Shown here: positions 43,857 through 52,135 of the stretch, piece after piece
Layout: every line of letters starts with the position of its first letter
How positions within the stretch are numbered: the stretch's first letter is position 1
DNA from: Listeria immobilis
GTDB lineage: Bacteria; Bacillota; Bacilli; Lactobacillales; Listeriaceae
Direction: 5' to 3'
DNA length: 64,000 nucleotides
Assembly: GCF_014322765.1 (NCBI RefSeq)
Contig: NZ_JAASTZ010000001.1
Coordinates: 1-64,000, forward strand
Program-made: the position numbers and the translations under genes
Notes under the pieces: model-generated
Database searches by the model: none
What the model was told of the DNA's origin: nothing
The model's input: only the letters and a program-made list of their open reading frames with translations

Positions 43857-44926
43857 AGCAATTGCTGAAAATTTTTGTGCCAGTTATTGTGGTGGCACTT
43901 CTTATGATGCTACTTGCAACAACGATGAACCGTTCAGAAGGTTACGCTGGGAGTAACACACTAACGATTTATAACTGGGGCGACTATATTGACCCATCTT
44001 TAATAACGAAATTTGAAAAAGAAACGGGTATGAAAGTTATTTATCAAACCTTTGACTCGAATGAAGCCATGATGACGAAAATCGAGCAAGGTGGTACTAC
44101 TTTTGATATTGCAGTACCAAGTGATTATGCGATTAGTAAAATGAAAGAAGAAAATTTACTAATTCCACTTGATCATTCAAAATTACCCAATGAAAAATAT
44201 CTCGATCCGCGCTTTATGGATTTGTCTTTTGATGATAATAATAAGTATTCAATGCCATATTTCTGGGGAACACTGGGAATTATTTATAACAAGGAAATGT
44301 TCCCAAATAAGAATTTTGATACGTGGGATGCGTTATTTGATCCTGACTTGAAAAATCAAATCCTCTTAATTGATGGAGCCCGTGAAGTAATGGGTCTTGG
44401 ATTAAACAGCTTAGGATATTCCCTCAATGACACAAACAAAGTACATTTAATGGAAGCACGTGACAAACTTGAAACGATGACACCTAACGTGAAAGCAATT
44501 GTTGGTGACGAAATCAAGTTACTCATGGCTGATAATGAAGCAGGCGTTGCGGTAACATTTTCTGGAGAAGCGGCAGAAATGCTGAGTGAAAATGAAGATT
44601 TAGAATATGTGATTCCAAAAGATGGCTCGAATTTATGGTTTGATAATATGGTCATTCCGAAAACCGCGAAAAACGTTGATGGAGCGCATAAATTTATCAA
44701 CTTCATGTTAAAACCAGAAAATGCAGCCATAAATGCCGAATATGTCGGTTACGCCACACCAAATGAAAAAGCAGTGAAACTATTACCAAAAGAAATTTCT
44801 AGTGACGAACGTTTTTATCCAAATATGGATGAGCTGACGAATTTAGAAGTATATGATAACTTAGGAAAACGAATGTTGTCTTATTATAATGAACTTTTCT
44901 TAGAGTTTAAGATGTATCGCAAGTGA
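43853..44926 (+). CDS. potD: Spermidine/putrescine-binding protein, apparently anchored by a non-lipoprotein signal
   Basis: 357 residues. The N-terminal hydrophobic helix (IFVPVIVVALLMMLLATTM) is followed by LTIYNWGDYIDPSLITKFEKETG, the PotD signature, then VPSDYAISKM and YFWGTLGIIYN. No cysteine follows the helix, so it is not a standard lipoprotein. It either stays anchored by the uncleaved helix or is cut and released. Binds polyamine outside the cell and delivers it to PotBC. Last gene of the operon. Confidence 0.92.
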   Translation: MKQLLKIFVPVIVVALLMMLLATTMNRSEGYAGSNTLTIYNWGDYIDPSLITKFEKETGMKVIYQTFDSNEAMMTKIEQGGTTFDIAVPSDYAISKMKEENLLIPLDHSKLPNEKYLDPRFMDLSFDDNNKYSMPYFWGTLGIIYNKEMFPNKNFDTWDALFDPDLKNQILLIDGAREVMGLGLNSLGYSLNDTNKVHLMEARDKLETMTPNVKAIVGDEIKLLMADNEAGVAVTFSGEAAEMLSENEDLEYVIPKDGSNLWFDNMVIPKTAKNVDGAHKFINFMLKPENAAINAEYVGYATPNEKAVKLLPKEISSDERFYPNMDELTNLEVYDNLGKRMLSYYNELFLEFKMYRK

Positions 44927-45011
44927 TCGGGAAACTCGGCGAAAACGTGTCATATCAGCAAGCATTCAGGAGTATAAGCAATCGTTTTTATAGCTAGTTA
45001 TCCAAAAGTTT

Positions 45012-45045
45012 ACCAAAAGCGACGAAATTGTCGCTTTTTTGGTGT
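45012..45045 (+). terminator. pot operon terminator
   Basis: ACCAAAAGCGAC and GTCGCTTTTTTGGT arms around GAAATT, with a T run inside the right arm. It lies 86 bp after potD. Confidence 0.85.
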
Positions 45046-45464
45046 TTTCTACCAGAGAATTCTACCAGAGATTTTTGGCTGGAAAGCTTGATGTGTATAG
45101 GGATAAGCATAAATGTTTTTAGAGAAAAATTATCATTTGAAAAAGCTTGTTAAGAATAGTTTTTTTTAAAGAACTAAAATATATACTGTAAGTGTTGAAG
45201 ATGTTTATACTCTATTATTAAAAAAGTAAGGATTTTTTAGAAGTGTATTAGAGTGCATGTTGCGAGGCAGATTAATTACTAGAATATGTATGCTTTTATA
45301 GTGAAAATAGAAGTTATACTGTAGCTATTTCTTATTGTTTTACTGCTTTGAAATAAAAATTTATTAATCGAAAAAGACATCCACTTTAAATAAAACCGAA
45401 AAATAATGTTTTTATTTTAAAAATGTTGTATACTTACAGAGACAAATAGATTGGAGGTTTAAGG
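45046..45464. other. AT-rich gap at the left edge of an accessory segment
   Basis: It begins with a 13-bp tandem repeat (TTCTACCAGAGA at 45047-45058 and again at 45060-45071) and is otherwise AT-rich without a credible gene on either strand. GGAGG at 45452-45456 belongs to the next gene. In L. monocytogenes EGD-e, as I remember it, potD is followed directly by the carbonic anhydrase gene, so this is the probable insertion boundary. Confidence 0.45.
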
Positions 45465-46229
45465 ATGGATGAACTTAAATTAGACGAAGCAATCAGTAAA
45501 GTAATAGTTGATGGTACTTTGAAAGGGTACTTACAGTATCTTGAAGAGCGAAAAAGCAAAAAAGAGTCAATGAGTGTTAGTGGTGCATATGCTTGGACAA
45601 AAGGAAATCACATTGACGATCAAGTTTCTAAAATTGGACAAAACCATAATGTACAGTTTAAAATTGAAAAAGCTGGCTATACTTGGGAATATTTACAGTT
45701 TACAGTTAGCGAAAATGCTGAAAACTATATGGTTATCGTAAAAAACTCTAGACGAGTGAAAAAATCTTTTGATGATCAAAAAAAGAAAGTCAATGAAGAT
45801 AATTACTTAGTTAATTTTGCTGACATAAATACAGATGTTTTAAAGAATAGCAAGCAAAACTTTGTTGCTCAATCAGAACAGCTTGAACTTGAATTAAATG
45901 ACCCAGAAGAAATAAGAGCTGTTATAGAAGGCAAGCAACTAAACGTAACTCAAAAATACGCACGCTTTTATATTGTTACATACGAGATTGATGATGAAAC
46001 TAAAATTATTAAATCCATTCAATTAACCATGCCTAATCGTCAAACAATGAATCTAGAGCTAATTGAAGATTTAAGTTATCTTATACAAGCTAGTGAGTAT
46101 GAAGCTACTATTGAAGATGTAGAACCAATTATGAATGAAAAAATATCTGATCAGACTATCTTCTCAGGTGATTCAAACGCATTTGGTTATTCTATACCTG
46201 AAGAAGAAAAAGAAGAATCTGGAAACTAA
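45465..46229 (+). CDS. Unrecognised protein, partner of an XRE-ImmA peptidase
   Basis: 254 residues, soluble and acidic, with no signal or membrane segment. The N-terminal third is helical (LDEAISKVIVDGTLKGYLQYLEERKSKKES). The middle reads as beta strands with WEYLQFTVSENAENYMVIVKNSRRVKK. The C-terminal tail is glutamate-rich. I recognise no family. TTGGAGGTTTAAGG ribosome binding site. It ends 33 bp before the metallopeptidase gene and is surely cotranscribed with it; such pairs often are effector plus regulator-protease modules. Function is inference. Confidence 0.8.
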   Translation: MDELKLDEAISKVIVDGTLKGYLQYLEERKSKKESMSVSGAYAWTKGNHIDDQVSKIGQNHNVQFKIEKAGYTWEYLQFTVSENAENYMVIVKNSRRVKKSFDDQKKKVNEDNYLVNFADINTDVLKNSKQNFVAQSEQLELELNDPEEIRAVIEGKQLNVTQKYARFYIVTYEIDDETKIIKSIQLTMPNRQTMNLELIEDLSYLIQASEYEATIEDVEPIMNEKISDQTIFSGDSNAFGYSIPEEEKEESGN

Positions 46230-46261
46230 ATTTCCAACTAAAAAGCAAGGATGTGATTATA

Positions 46262-47449
46262 ATGTTTTTCGGAGAGAAATTACAAAGTGTCAGAGAATTA
46301 AATGGTCTCTCCAGAAAGGAACTTGCTGACAAATTAAGTTTAAGTGAACAAGCAATCTGGCAGTATGAAAACCAGTATACTGTACCAAAATTTGAAGTGG
46401 TTAATGAACTAAAAAAAGTTTTTAATGTAAAAGCTCAATTTTTCTATACAGAGTCATTTGTAACTAATATTTCTAAAGTTGAAAGCATTGCCTATCGAGC
46501 TGAGGATAGGGAGGCTCGTAAAAAAACAAAAATGGAAACGACTTTTATTGATTTTACTAGTTATTTTTTAGATAAGTTTGAAAGTAAGCTCAATTTACAA
46601 GCTAGTCTCCTTTCACAATTAAGAAACGAATCAATTCAACTTTATAATACGTCAACAGAAGCAAGTGACAGACTCTTACAATTAGAGATTATTGCTGAAA
46701 ATGCTAGAGAAAAATTGGACGTACAATCAAATTCAGAGCTTCTTTACAAGCTTGAACTTTCAGGAATATATATTTTAGAAAAAAATATGGGAGTAAGTAT
46801 TGATGCATATAGTACTTGGACTAGTCAAGAAAAACCTTTTATTATACTTGGCAATAAAAAAAAATCTGCGGTTCGTAGAAATTTTGATTTAGCCCATGAA
46901 TTAGGGCACTTGTTACTGCATTACAAGATTGATATGGACAGCTTAACAAAAGATGAGCATAAAATAATTGAAAAAGAAGCAAATGATTTTGCCTCTTTTT
47001 TCCTCCTTCCAAAAAATCAATTTTTAAAAGACTTTTTAACTATCTCAAAGAAATCAAATCCTGAGTCTTATTTGGATTTGAAAATGAAATATATGGTATC
47101 AATTGGTGCGTTAGAGTATCGTGCTTATAAAATGGGACTACTGACATTTGAAGAAAATCGTTACTTTTACGCAGCTCTAAATCGAAAAGGTTACAAAAAA
47201 AATGAACCTTTAGATGAAGATATCTCGATTATTAGACCTGGAAAAGTTCGTTCTTTGCTAGACTTAATTTTTAAAAATCACTTATTTTCATTAAATAATA
47301 TTTTAAATGATTATTATATTGAACGTTCATTTTTAGAATCTCTATTGGGGATTGAAAATGAATTTTTAAGCAAGTACTCTGAAGAGTCAAATAGAGAATA
47401 TTTTAATAACTCAAATGTTGTTTCTTTATTCACTAAGGAAACTAATTAA
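46262..47449 (+). CDS. XRE helix-turn-helix fused to ImmA/IrrE-type metallopeptidase
   Basis: 395 residues. Residues 1-60 are an XRE helix-turn-helix (FGEKLQSVRELNGLSRKELADKLSLSEQAIWQYENQYTVPK). The middle is helical. The zinc motif HELGH (about residues 211-215, in FDLAHELGHLLLHY) with the later EKEANDFASFFLLP completes the gluzincin site of the DUF955 family. The C-terminal extension of about 150 residues is unknown. Such proteins bind DNA and cleave or release a repressor on a signal, as ImmA does in ICEBs1. Start ATG 46262 has AAGGATGTG; an in-frame GTG at 46253 overlaps it. Confidence 0.88.
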   Translation: MFFGEKLQSVRELNGLSRKELADKLSLSEQAIWQYENQYTVPKFEVVNELKKVFNVKAQFFYTESFVTNISKVESIAYRAEDREARKKTKMETTFIDFTSYFLDKFESKLNLQASLLSQLRNESIQLYNTSTEASDRLLQLEIIAENAREKLDVQSNSELLYKLELSGIYILEKNMGVSIDAYSTWTSQEKPFIILGNKKKSAVRRNFDLAHELGHLLLHYKIDMDSLTKDEHKIIEKEANDFASFFLLPKNQFLKDFLTISKKSNPESYLDLKMKYMVSIGALEYRAYKMGLLTFEENRYFYAALNRKGYKKNEPLDEDISIIRPGKVRSLLDLIFKNHLFSLNNILNDYYIERSFLESLLGIENEFLSKYSEESNREYFNNSNVVSLFTKETN

Positions 47450-47652
47450 TATCGAAAAATGTTCTTATATGTACTGACTCCATAAGTGTTTTTTTCTAGT
47501 TTCCCATTTTTGATGGTCAGAATATTAAATATTGCTATAGTAGCAGCGTGTTTTTGTTGTATTACACTCGTTTCTATCAATTGTAGTTAGCTTTGGCTGA
47601 TGGTGTTAAATTTGAAAAAGTTGACTATAAATTAGCTTAATCTACTCAATAC

Positions 47653-47707
47653 AAAAAAATATCCTGGTGATTATCAGCTATTCTGATTTTCACTAGGATA
47701 TTTTTTG
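47653..47707. terminator. Terminator downstream of the ImmA-type gene
   Basis: AAAAAAATATCCT and AGGATATTTTTT arms with an inner TGA/TCA pair; strong T run on the right, A run on the left. It lies about 205 bp beyond the ImmA stop. Confidence 0.75.
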
Positions 47708-47777
47708 TTTTAAGAGAATTTTGTTTCGCGCTTATTTTTTTACTTACTATTCAGTATGGAGAAAACAATTCTTTTGA

Positions 47778-47945
47778 AATCCCATTGCCGAGACAATTAC
47801 TCTAAATAATTCTTTTGAAATAGCAAAATGCCCGAATCGTAATGGAGATTGTTTTTCTTGCCATTCTGGAAAATCATTCAGAGCCCGAAAGGAAGTTCTT
47901 TTTTCAGTTAATGACAAAGCTTTAAAATATGTCTCTGATGAATGA
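47778..47945 (+). pseudogene. Possible decayed coding fragment with a cysteine motif
   Basis: An open stretch of 55 codons without a start reads ...ETITLNNSFEIAKCPNRNG, DCFSCHSGKSFRARKEV and FSVNDKALKYVSDE before a stop. The CP-N-C-CH pattern looks like a metal-binding protein fragment. A direct repeat of AATTCTTTTGAAAT (47767-47780 and 47808-47821) flanks its beginning. The rest of the 905-bp gap 47450-48354 holds one terminator, one palindrome and no credible intact gene. Confidence 0.25.
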
Positions 47946-48173
47946 TCTTGCCGTAAAAATCAACTCTTTCTTTTCTAATATAGGAATTCCTTTCTTAACG
48001 AAGACACTGCGAAAAGAAAAGTCTATTATCGAAATACTAAGGAGATATAATTGATAAACTAACCTATGAAAAAACAGCCTTTATATTATAAACTCTGTCA
48101 TACCATGAATGAATCTTTCAATTAAACTAAATTTATACATCAGAAACCATACATATGCTACCAAAAATTTACT

Positions 48174-48202
48174 AACTAAGCGGTAAAATTTACCGCTTAG
48201 TT
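48174..48202. repeat. 29-bp near-perfect palindrome
   Basis: AACTAAGCGGTAAA, one central A, TTTACCGCTTAGTT: 14-bp perfectly complementary arms. The loop is too short for a standard terminator and there is no T run. It may be an operator, an attachment-type site or a cruciform remnant. It lies about 150 bp before the orphan EIIC gene. Confidence 0.55.
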
Positions 48203-48354
48203 GGATTTTAGTAAGCGATTTCTTGGAATTAAATTCCATTTACCCAGACTTTCATTTATTTAATGTTTCTTGATGCTATACTACATTTATCAAGAACATA
48301 TTGATTTCGGCGCCAATCAAAACTCTTTGATAATTAAACCCAGGAGGAATTACT

Positions 48355-49641
48355 ATGGATAAAAAGTTGAGTATAATGGATAGAATTACGGACTATATTA
48401 CTTTCAAGATGACACCCGTACTAATGAAAATATTTAATCGTCCAACATTAAATATTATTAAAAATAGTATGGTTAACATTATGCCTTTCATACTATTTGG
48501 AAGTGTCACGCTACTTGTGTCTTTACTAGGAACAACATCAATGGGAACTGAGAAACCAATACTTCCTTTTTTGGCAAATTATACGGATCAAATTGGATTG
48601 ATGAACTCTTTGACAATGGGCTTTATGACATTATATTTTTCTGTTTCAATTGGACTTAATTATGCGAAAGAATATAAGCTTAATGAAATAAATGCTGCAC
48701 TTGTGAGTTTAATGTCATTTTTAATGATAAATATAGATAAAGTAACTGATGGGACTATTGATGTCTCTTCATTTGGAGCAAACGCACTTTTTCCAACAAT
48801 GGTCACTTCCATTTTAGCTTTAAAGATATTCAAAATATTTATTAATAAAAATATTGTTATTCGTATGCCAGAAGGTGTTCCGCCAGCAGTTGGGCAAGCG
48901 TTCTCCTCCCTGATTCCTTTTGTAACTATCGGACTTCTTTATTGGTTCCTTAGAACGATGCTACAATTTAACATTACAGAAATCATGAGAGATGTTATGA
49001 GCCCAATCTTTAGTGGAACGGATAATATTTTCGTATTTACATTTTATGGATTCTTTACAAAATTACTTTGGGCTTTTGGTATTCACGCCGACTCCCTCTT
49101 TCAAGGTATTTTTGACCCACTCAAATTAACTTGGATTGCCGAAAATAGTGCAGCAAAAATTGCCGGTGACCCATTACCCCATATTTGGACCACCGCTTTA
49201 GAAAGAACTTGCTTGTGGACAGGACCAGTATTAGGACTATTAACAGTATTAATGTTTTCAAGGGTTAAGCATTTAAAAACCTTTTCTTTCGCTGCCCTTC
49301 CAGCTGCCTTTTTCTCCATTGCCGAACCGGTAGTTTTTGGGTTACCTATTGTGATGAACCCTATGTTACTTATTCCATTTATTCTTAGTGGAACATTGGG
49401 AGCTTTTCTAACTTATGGTGCTTGCCAAATTGCTATACTTGCAAGACCCTTTTTAGAATTACCATGGGCAACACCCCCAGTTCTTATAGGCTTTATTGCA
49501 TCTGGTGACTGGAAGTATATTCTGGCAGCAATTTTCAACATTGTTTTAGGAGCCTTGATTTATTACCCATTTGTGAAAGCATTTGAACGGGAAGAGTTAA
49601 AAAGAATCAATACAAGTGAAGATGTTCCTGCTACAGAATAA
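48355..49641 (+). CDS. PTS EIIC component, cellobiose/lichenan family, without EIIA/EIIB neighbours
   Basis: 428 residues and about ten membrane helices. RMPEGVPPAVGQAFSSLIPF and GIHADSLFQGIFDPLKLTWI, plus AEPVVFGLPIVMNPMLLIPF, are EIIC-Lac family signatures. Ribosome binding site CAGGAGGAAT. No EIIA or EIIB gene lies nearby, so phosphate must come from components encoded elsewhere. It converges on the RpiR regulator gene and shares its terminator. Substrate unknown. Confidence 0.9.
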   Translation: MDKKLSIMDRITDYITFKMTPVLMKIFNRPTLNIIKNSMVNIMPFILFGSVTLLVSLLGTTSMGTEKPILPFLANYTDQIGLMNSLTMGFMTLYFSVSIGLNYAKEYKLNEINAALVSLMSFLMINIDKVTDGTIDVSSFGANALFPTMVTSILALKIFKIFINKNIVIRMPEGVPPAVGQAFSSLIPFVTIGLLYWFLRTMLQFNITEIMRDVMSPIFSGTDNIFVFTFYGFFTKLLWAFGIHADSLFQGIFDPLKLTWIAENSAAKIAGDPLPHIWTTALERTCLWTGPVLGLLTVLMFSRVKHLKTFSFAALPAAFFSIAEPVVFGLPIVMNPMLLIPFILSGTLGAFLTYGACQIAILARPFLELPWATPPVLIGFIASGDWKYILAAIFNIVLGALIYYPFVKAFEREELKRINTSEDVPATE

Positions 49642-49648
49642 TAACGAA

Positions 49649-49697
49649 AATAAGAATCTACTATGGGACAAAAGTTGTCTCGTAGTAGATTCTTATT
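49649..49697. terminator. Bidirectional terminator between orphan EIIC and RpiR genes
   Basis: AATAAGAATCTACTA and TAGTAGATTCTTATT are perfect 15-bp arms, with an inner GGACAA/TTGTC pairing. Confidence 0.85.
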
Positions 49698-49747
49698 AGA
49701 TAACAGGAAATATTAAATGATTTTATGATAAATCTTCTGATAATAAC

Positions 49748-50617
49748 TTACTCAAAAAATCGTTTACGCAAATCAATTTCGTTACGTTTTGTATTTTCAA
49801 GATTAGATTCAAAATCTTTTAGATAAATAAAACTATATATACAATCCAAAATATATTGTGTAGCAATACTAGAACTAAAAGTTTCCATTTTTCCTTTCAA
49901 TAGTTTTGCCTCATTTATTCCTGTATAGATTGCATAATCAGCTATTTTAGCTAACATTGTAGCTTTATCTTTTGTAATAGCAACAATTGGCGTTTGACTT
50001 TTATTTAAATTATATGAAATTTTTAGCGTTTCTGGATTTTCACCTGAGTGTGAAATAACTACAGCCATATGTGTAGAATCAGAATTAATTGCTTGATGTA
50101 TCTGTTCTGTATAACAAGGTTCCAAGTGAACATTTTTACCCAACCGTATTAACTTACTTTTGAATTCGTAAGCTGCCGCCTGAGACGAACCTTGTCCATA
50201 GATATCAATGATACTGGACTGGTTCATTTTATCAATAATACTATGAAGCTCTTCCACATTGAATTCAGATTTCACCTCACGGATAGAATTTTTAAAAATA
50301 TAATACATGTTATCAATGATAGTCTCATAAGAATCTTCTTGTGTGAACGGAAAATTATAATTACTAGTAGGAGATATTTTTTCATTTTCTGCTAGCTCTC
50401 TACTTAGCTTAATTTTGAACTCGGAATAGCCACTTGTTTTTACTTTTTTACATAACCTCATAATAGTTGAAGGTGAGCTGTAAGTAACTTTAGCCAATTC
50501 TTTAATGCTCATATTACATGCAGTATTACCATTTTTTAAAATAAAGTGAGCGACTTCGGTTTCCCTTTCAGAAAAAAGAGAAATATCTGCTAACTTAGTA
50601 AGAATCATTTTATTCAC
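49748..50617 (-). CDS. RpiR family regulator with SIS phosphosugar-binding domain
   Basis: 289 residues. The N-terminal helix-turn-helix 6 is KLADISLFSERETEVAHFILKNG ... MSIKELAKVTYSSPSTIMRLCKKV. The C-terminal SIS domain contains SIIDIYGQGSSQAAAYEFKSKLIRLG and VVISHSGENPETL, the phosphosugar site. It faces the orphan EIIC gene tail-to-tail and is divergent from the TIM-barrel-like gene, with a long inverted repeat in the shared promoter region. It is the probable regulator of this small cluster. Confidence 0.9.
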   Translation of the reverse strand: MNKMILTKLADISLFSERETEVAHFILKNGNTACNMSIKELAKVTYSSPSTIMRLCKKVKTSGYSEFKIKLSRELAENEKISPTSNYNFPFTQEDSYETIIDNMYYIFKNSIREVKSEFNVEELHSIIDKMNQSSIIDIYGQGSSQAAAYEFKSKLIRLGKNVHLEPCYTEQIHQAINSDSTHMAVVISHSGENPETLKISYNLNKSQTPIVAITKDKATMLAKIADYAIYTGINEAKLLKGKMETFSSSIATQYILDCIYSFIYLKDFESNLENTKRNEIDLRKRFFE

Positions 50618-50663
50618 TCTCCTAATTTGGTTTCTTTAATTATACAACAGCTTTTTGGTAAAA

Positions 50664-50705
50664 AGTACCGTTTTTATTTTCGCATAAAAACAATAAACTG
50701 GTACT
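50664..50705. promoter_or_regulatory. Nested inverted repeat, candidate RpiR operator
   Basis: AGTACC (50664-50669) and GGTACT (50700-50705) enclose GTTTTTAT (50670-50677) and ATAAAAAC (50684-50691), all inverted. It lies between the divergent RpiR and TIM-barrel-like genes, 47 bp from the regulator start. Confidence 0.5.
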
Positions 50706-50826
50706 ATTTTCCAATATAACTGGATTCTATTTACTTAGTATATGCCAATGCTATACTGAGGACAAGTAGAGAGGAATGCTTGCTTTTTATTTAGAATATG
50801 TAATGAAAAACTAGGAGGTATTTGAT

Positions 50827-51801
50827 ATGGTAAGAAGATTAATTAGTAGCAGTAGAAGTGAAATTAGAAAAATGAGTGCCAATGATTTAAAAACTTCTAT
50901 TTTGGCAAGTGAAGGAAGAACTGTCCTTTGTCAAAATTTTATTGGTCATACTTTATGTGAAGGAACTACCAACGCAGAAGTTAGTCAAGCGTTTGGGGCA
51001 GATATGATTTTCTTTAATGGTTACTCAATGGATACGAGTGTTATTCAAGAAGGTCTGATTGTCGAGGAATGGAATGAAGCTACCGAAACTTTTGATACTA
51101 AGCAATATCGTTTGAAAGAGATGAAAAAACTAATTAATGTCCCTTTAGGAGTCTATTTAGAATGTGGTGCAGGTGATGATGCTACTACTTCAACAGCTCC
51201 AGAAAAGCAGTTGATTAAAAATGATCGAATTGCTTCAAAAGAAAATTTGGAGAAGGCTATTCAGGAAGAGTGTGATTTCGTTGTATTAGCTGGAAATCCA
51301 GGTACTCGAACATCTTATCAGACAATTGTTGAAGCAACTAGGCAGGCTAAAGCTGTTGTTGGTGATAAAATGTTACTATTTGCTGGAAAGTGGGAAGATG
51401 GTGTCTTTGAGAAAGTACTTGGAGATCCACAAGTTCCTATGTCTACTCATAAACAGTTTGTACAAGAACTGATTGATGCTGGAGCTGATGTTATTTGCCT
51501 ACCAATGCCTGGCTGTAGACCGGGTATCACAGTGGAGGATATTCGAGAATTAACAACTTTTACGCACACTTATAAACCTGGAACTTTGGTAATGTCCTTC
51601 TTAGATTGCTCTGTAGAAGGCGCGGATGATGATTCCATCAGACAATGTGCTCTATGGTCTAAAATGACTGGTGCTGACATTCATGCAATTGGTGATGCAG
51701 GTTTAAGTGGTATGAGCTCACCAGAAGGAATATACACCATGTCAATTGCTTTAAAAGGAAGAAGACTTACTTTTAGAAGGCTAGGAGCAGGCGGCAGATA
51801 A
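50827..51801 (+). CDS. TIM-barrel-like protein of unknown activity, PTS-associated
   Basis: 324 residues, soluble. The regular spacing of strand ends (DMIFFNGYSMDTS, VPLGVYLECGAGD, CDFVVLAGNPGT, MLLFAGKWEDG, DVICLPMPGCRPG, LVMSFLDCSVEG, DIHAIGDAGLSGMSSPEGI) is that of a (beta/alpha)8 barrel, and the last glycine-rich loop looks phosphate-binding. I do not recognise a characterised family. It is possibly a phosphosugar lyase, aldolase or epimerase-type enzyme acting downstream of the EIIC. GGAGGTATTTGAT ribosome binding site. Confidence 0.75.
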   Translation: MVRRLISSSRSEIRKMSANDLKTSILASEGRTVLCQNFIGHTLCEGTTNAEVSQAFGADMIFFNGYSMDTSVIQEGLIVEEWNEATETFDTKQYRLKEMKKLINVPLGVYLECGAGDDATTSTAPEKQLIKNDRIASKENLEKAIQEECDFVVLAGNPGTRTSYQTIVEATRQAKAVVGDKMLLFAGKWEDGVFEKVLGDPQVPMSTHKQFVQELIDAGADVICLPMPGCRPGITVEDIRELTTFTHTYKPGTLVMSFLDCSVEGADDDSIRQCALWSKMTGADIHAIGDAGLSGMSSPEGIYTMSIALKGRRLTFRRLGAGGR

Positions 51802-51861
51802 TCAGTATTATCTCTATAATTTATAGATTAAGAGGAACATACAATATGCTATAAAAAATAG

Positions 51862-51990
51862 TCTATCTCTAATGATGTCTGCAAACTTAAGCAATACTTA
51901 CTTAATCTTGAAAATACTAATATCAATAGCTTTCATATGGATAGCCGTCCTATAGCAAATTTTGAATTAGTAGCAACAAAATCCTATTAA
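51862..51990 (+). pseudogene. Possible transposase remnant
   Basis: A frame of 42 codons without a start reads ...NDVCKLKQYLLNLENTNINS then FHMDSRPIANFELVATKSY and stop. The helix followed by a DSxPI segment resembles the catalytic-domain region of some small DDE transposases (for example the IS982 type), but the fragment is too short to be sure. It lies at the right edge of the accessory segment, in the 334-bp gap 51802-52135. Confidence 0.25.
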
Positions 51991-52026
51991 ATATGTACCG
52001 AAAATAAAGCTATCAGTATCTTTACG

Positions 52027-52072
52027 CAAGTTATTTGCCAAGTTGAAACACGAACATTAGGCAAATAACTTG
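52027..52072. repeat. Inverted repeat with 13-bp perfect arms
   Basis: CAAGTTATTTGCC (52027-52039) and GGCAAATAACTTG (52060-52072) with a 20-base spacer; no T run. It lies just upstream of the carbonic anhydrase gene, so it may be a terminator remnant, a regulatory hairpin or an insertion-element end. Confidence 0.5.
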
Positions 52073-52135
52073 TGGAATAGATCCGCAATCCGCTAAAATA
52101 ATATTACGCAATTTTTTTGAAAAGGGGAATTGATT

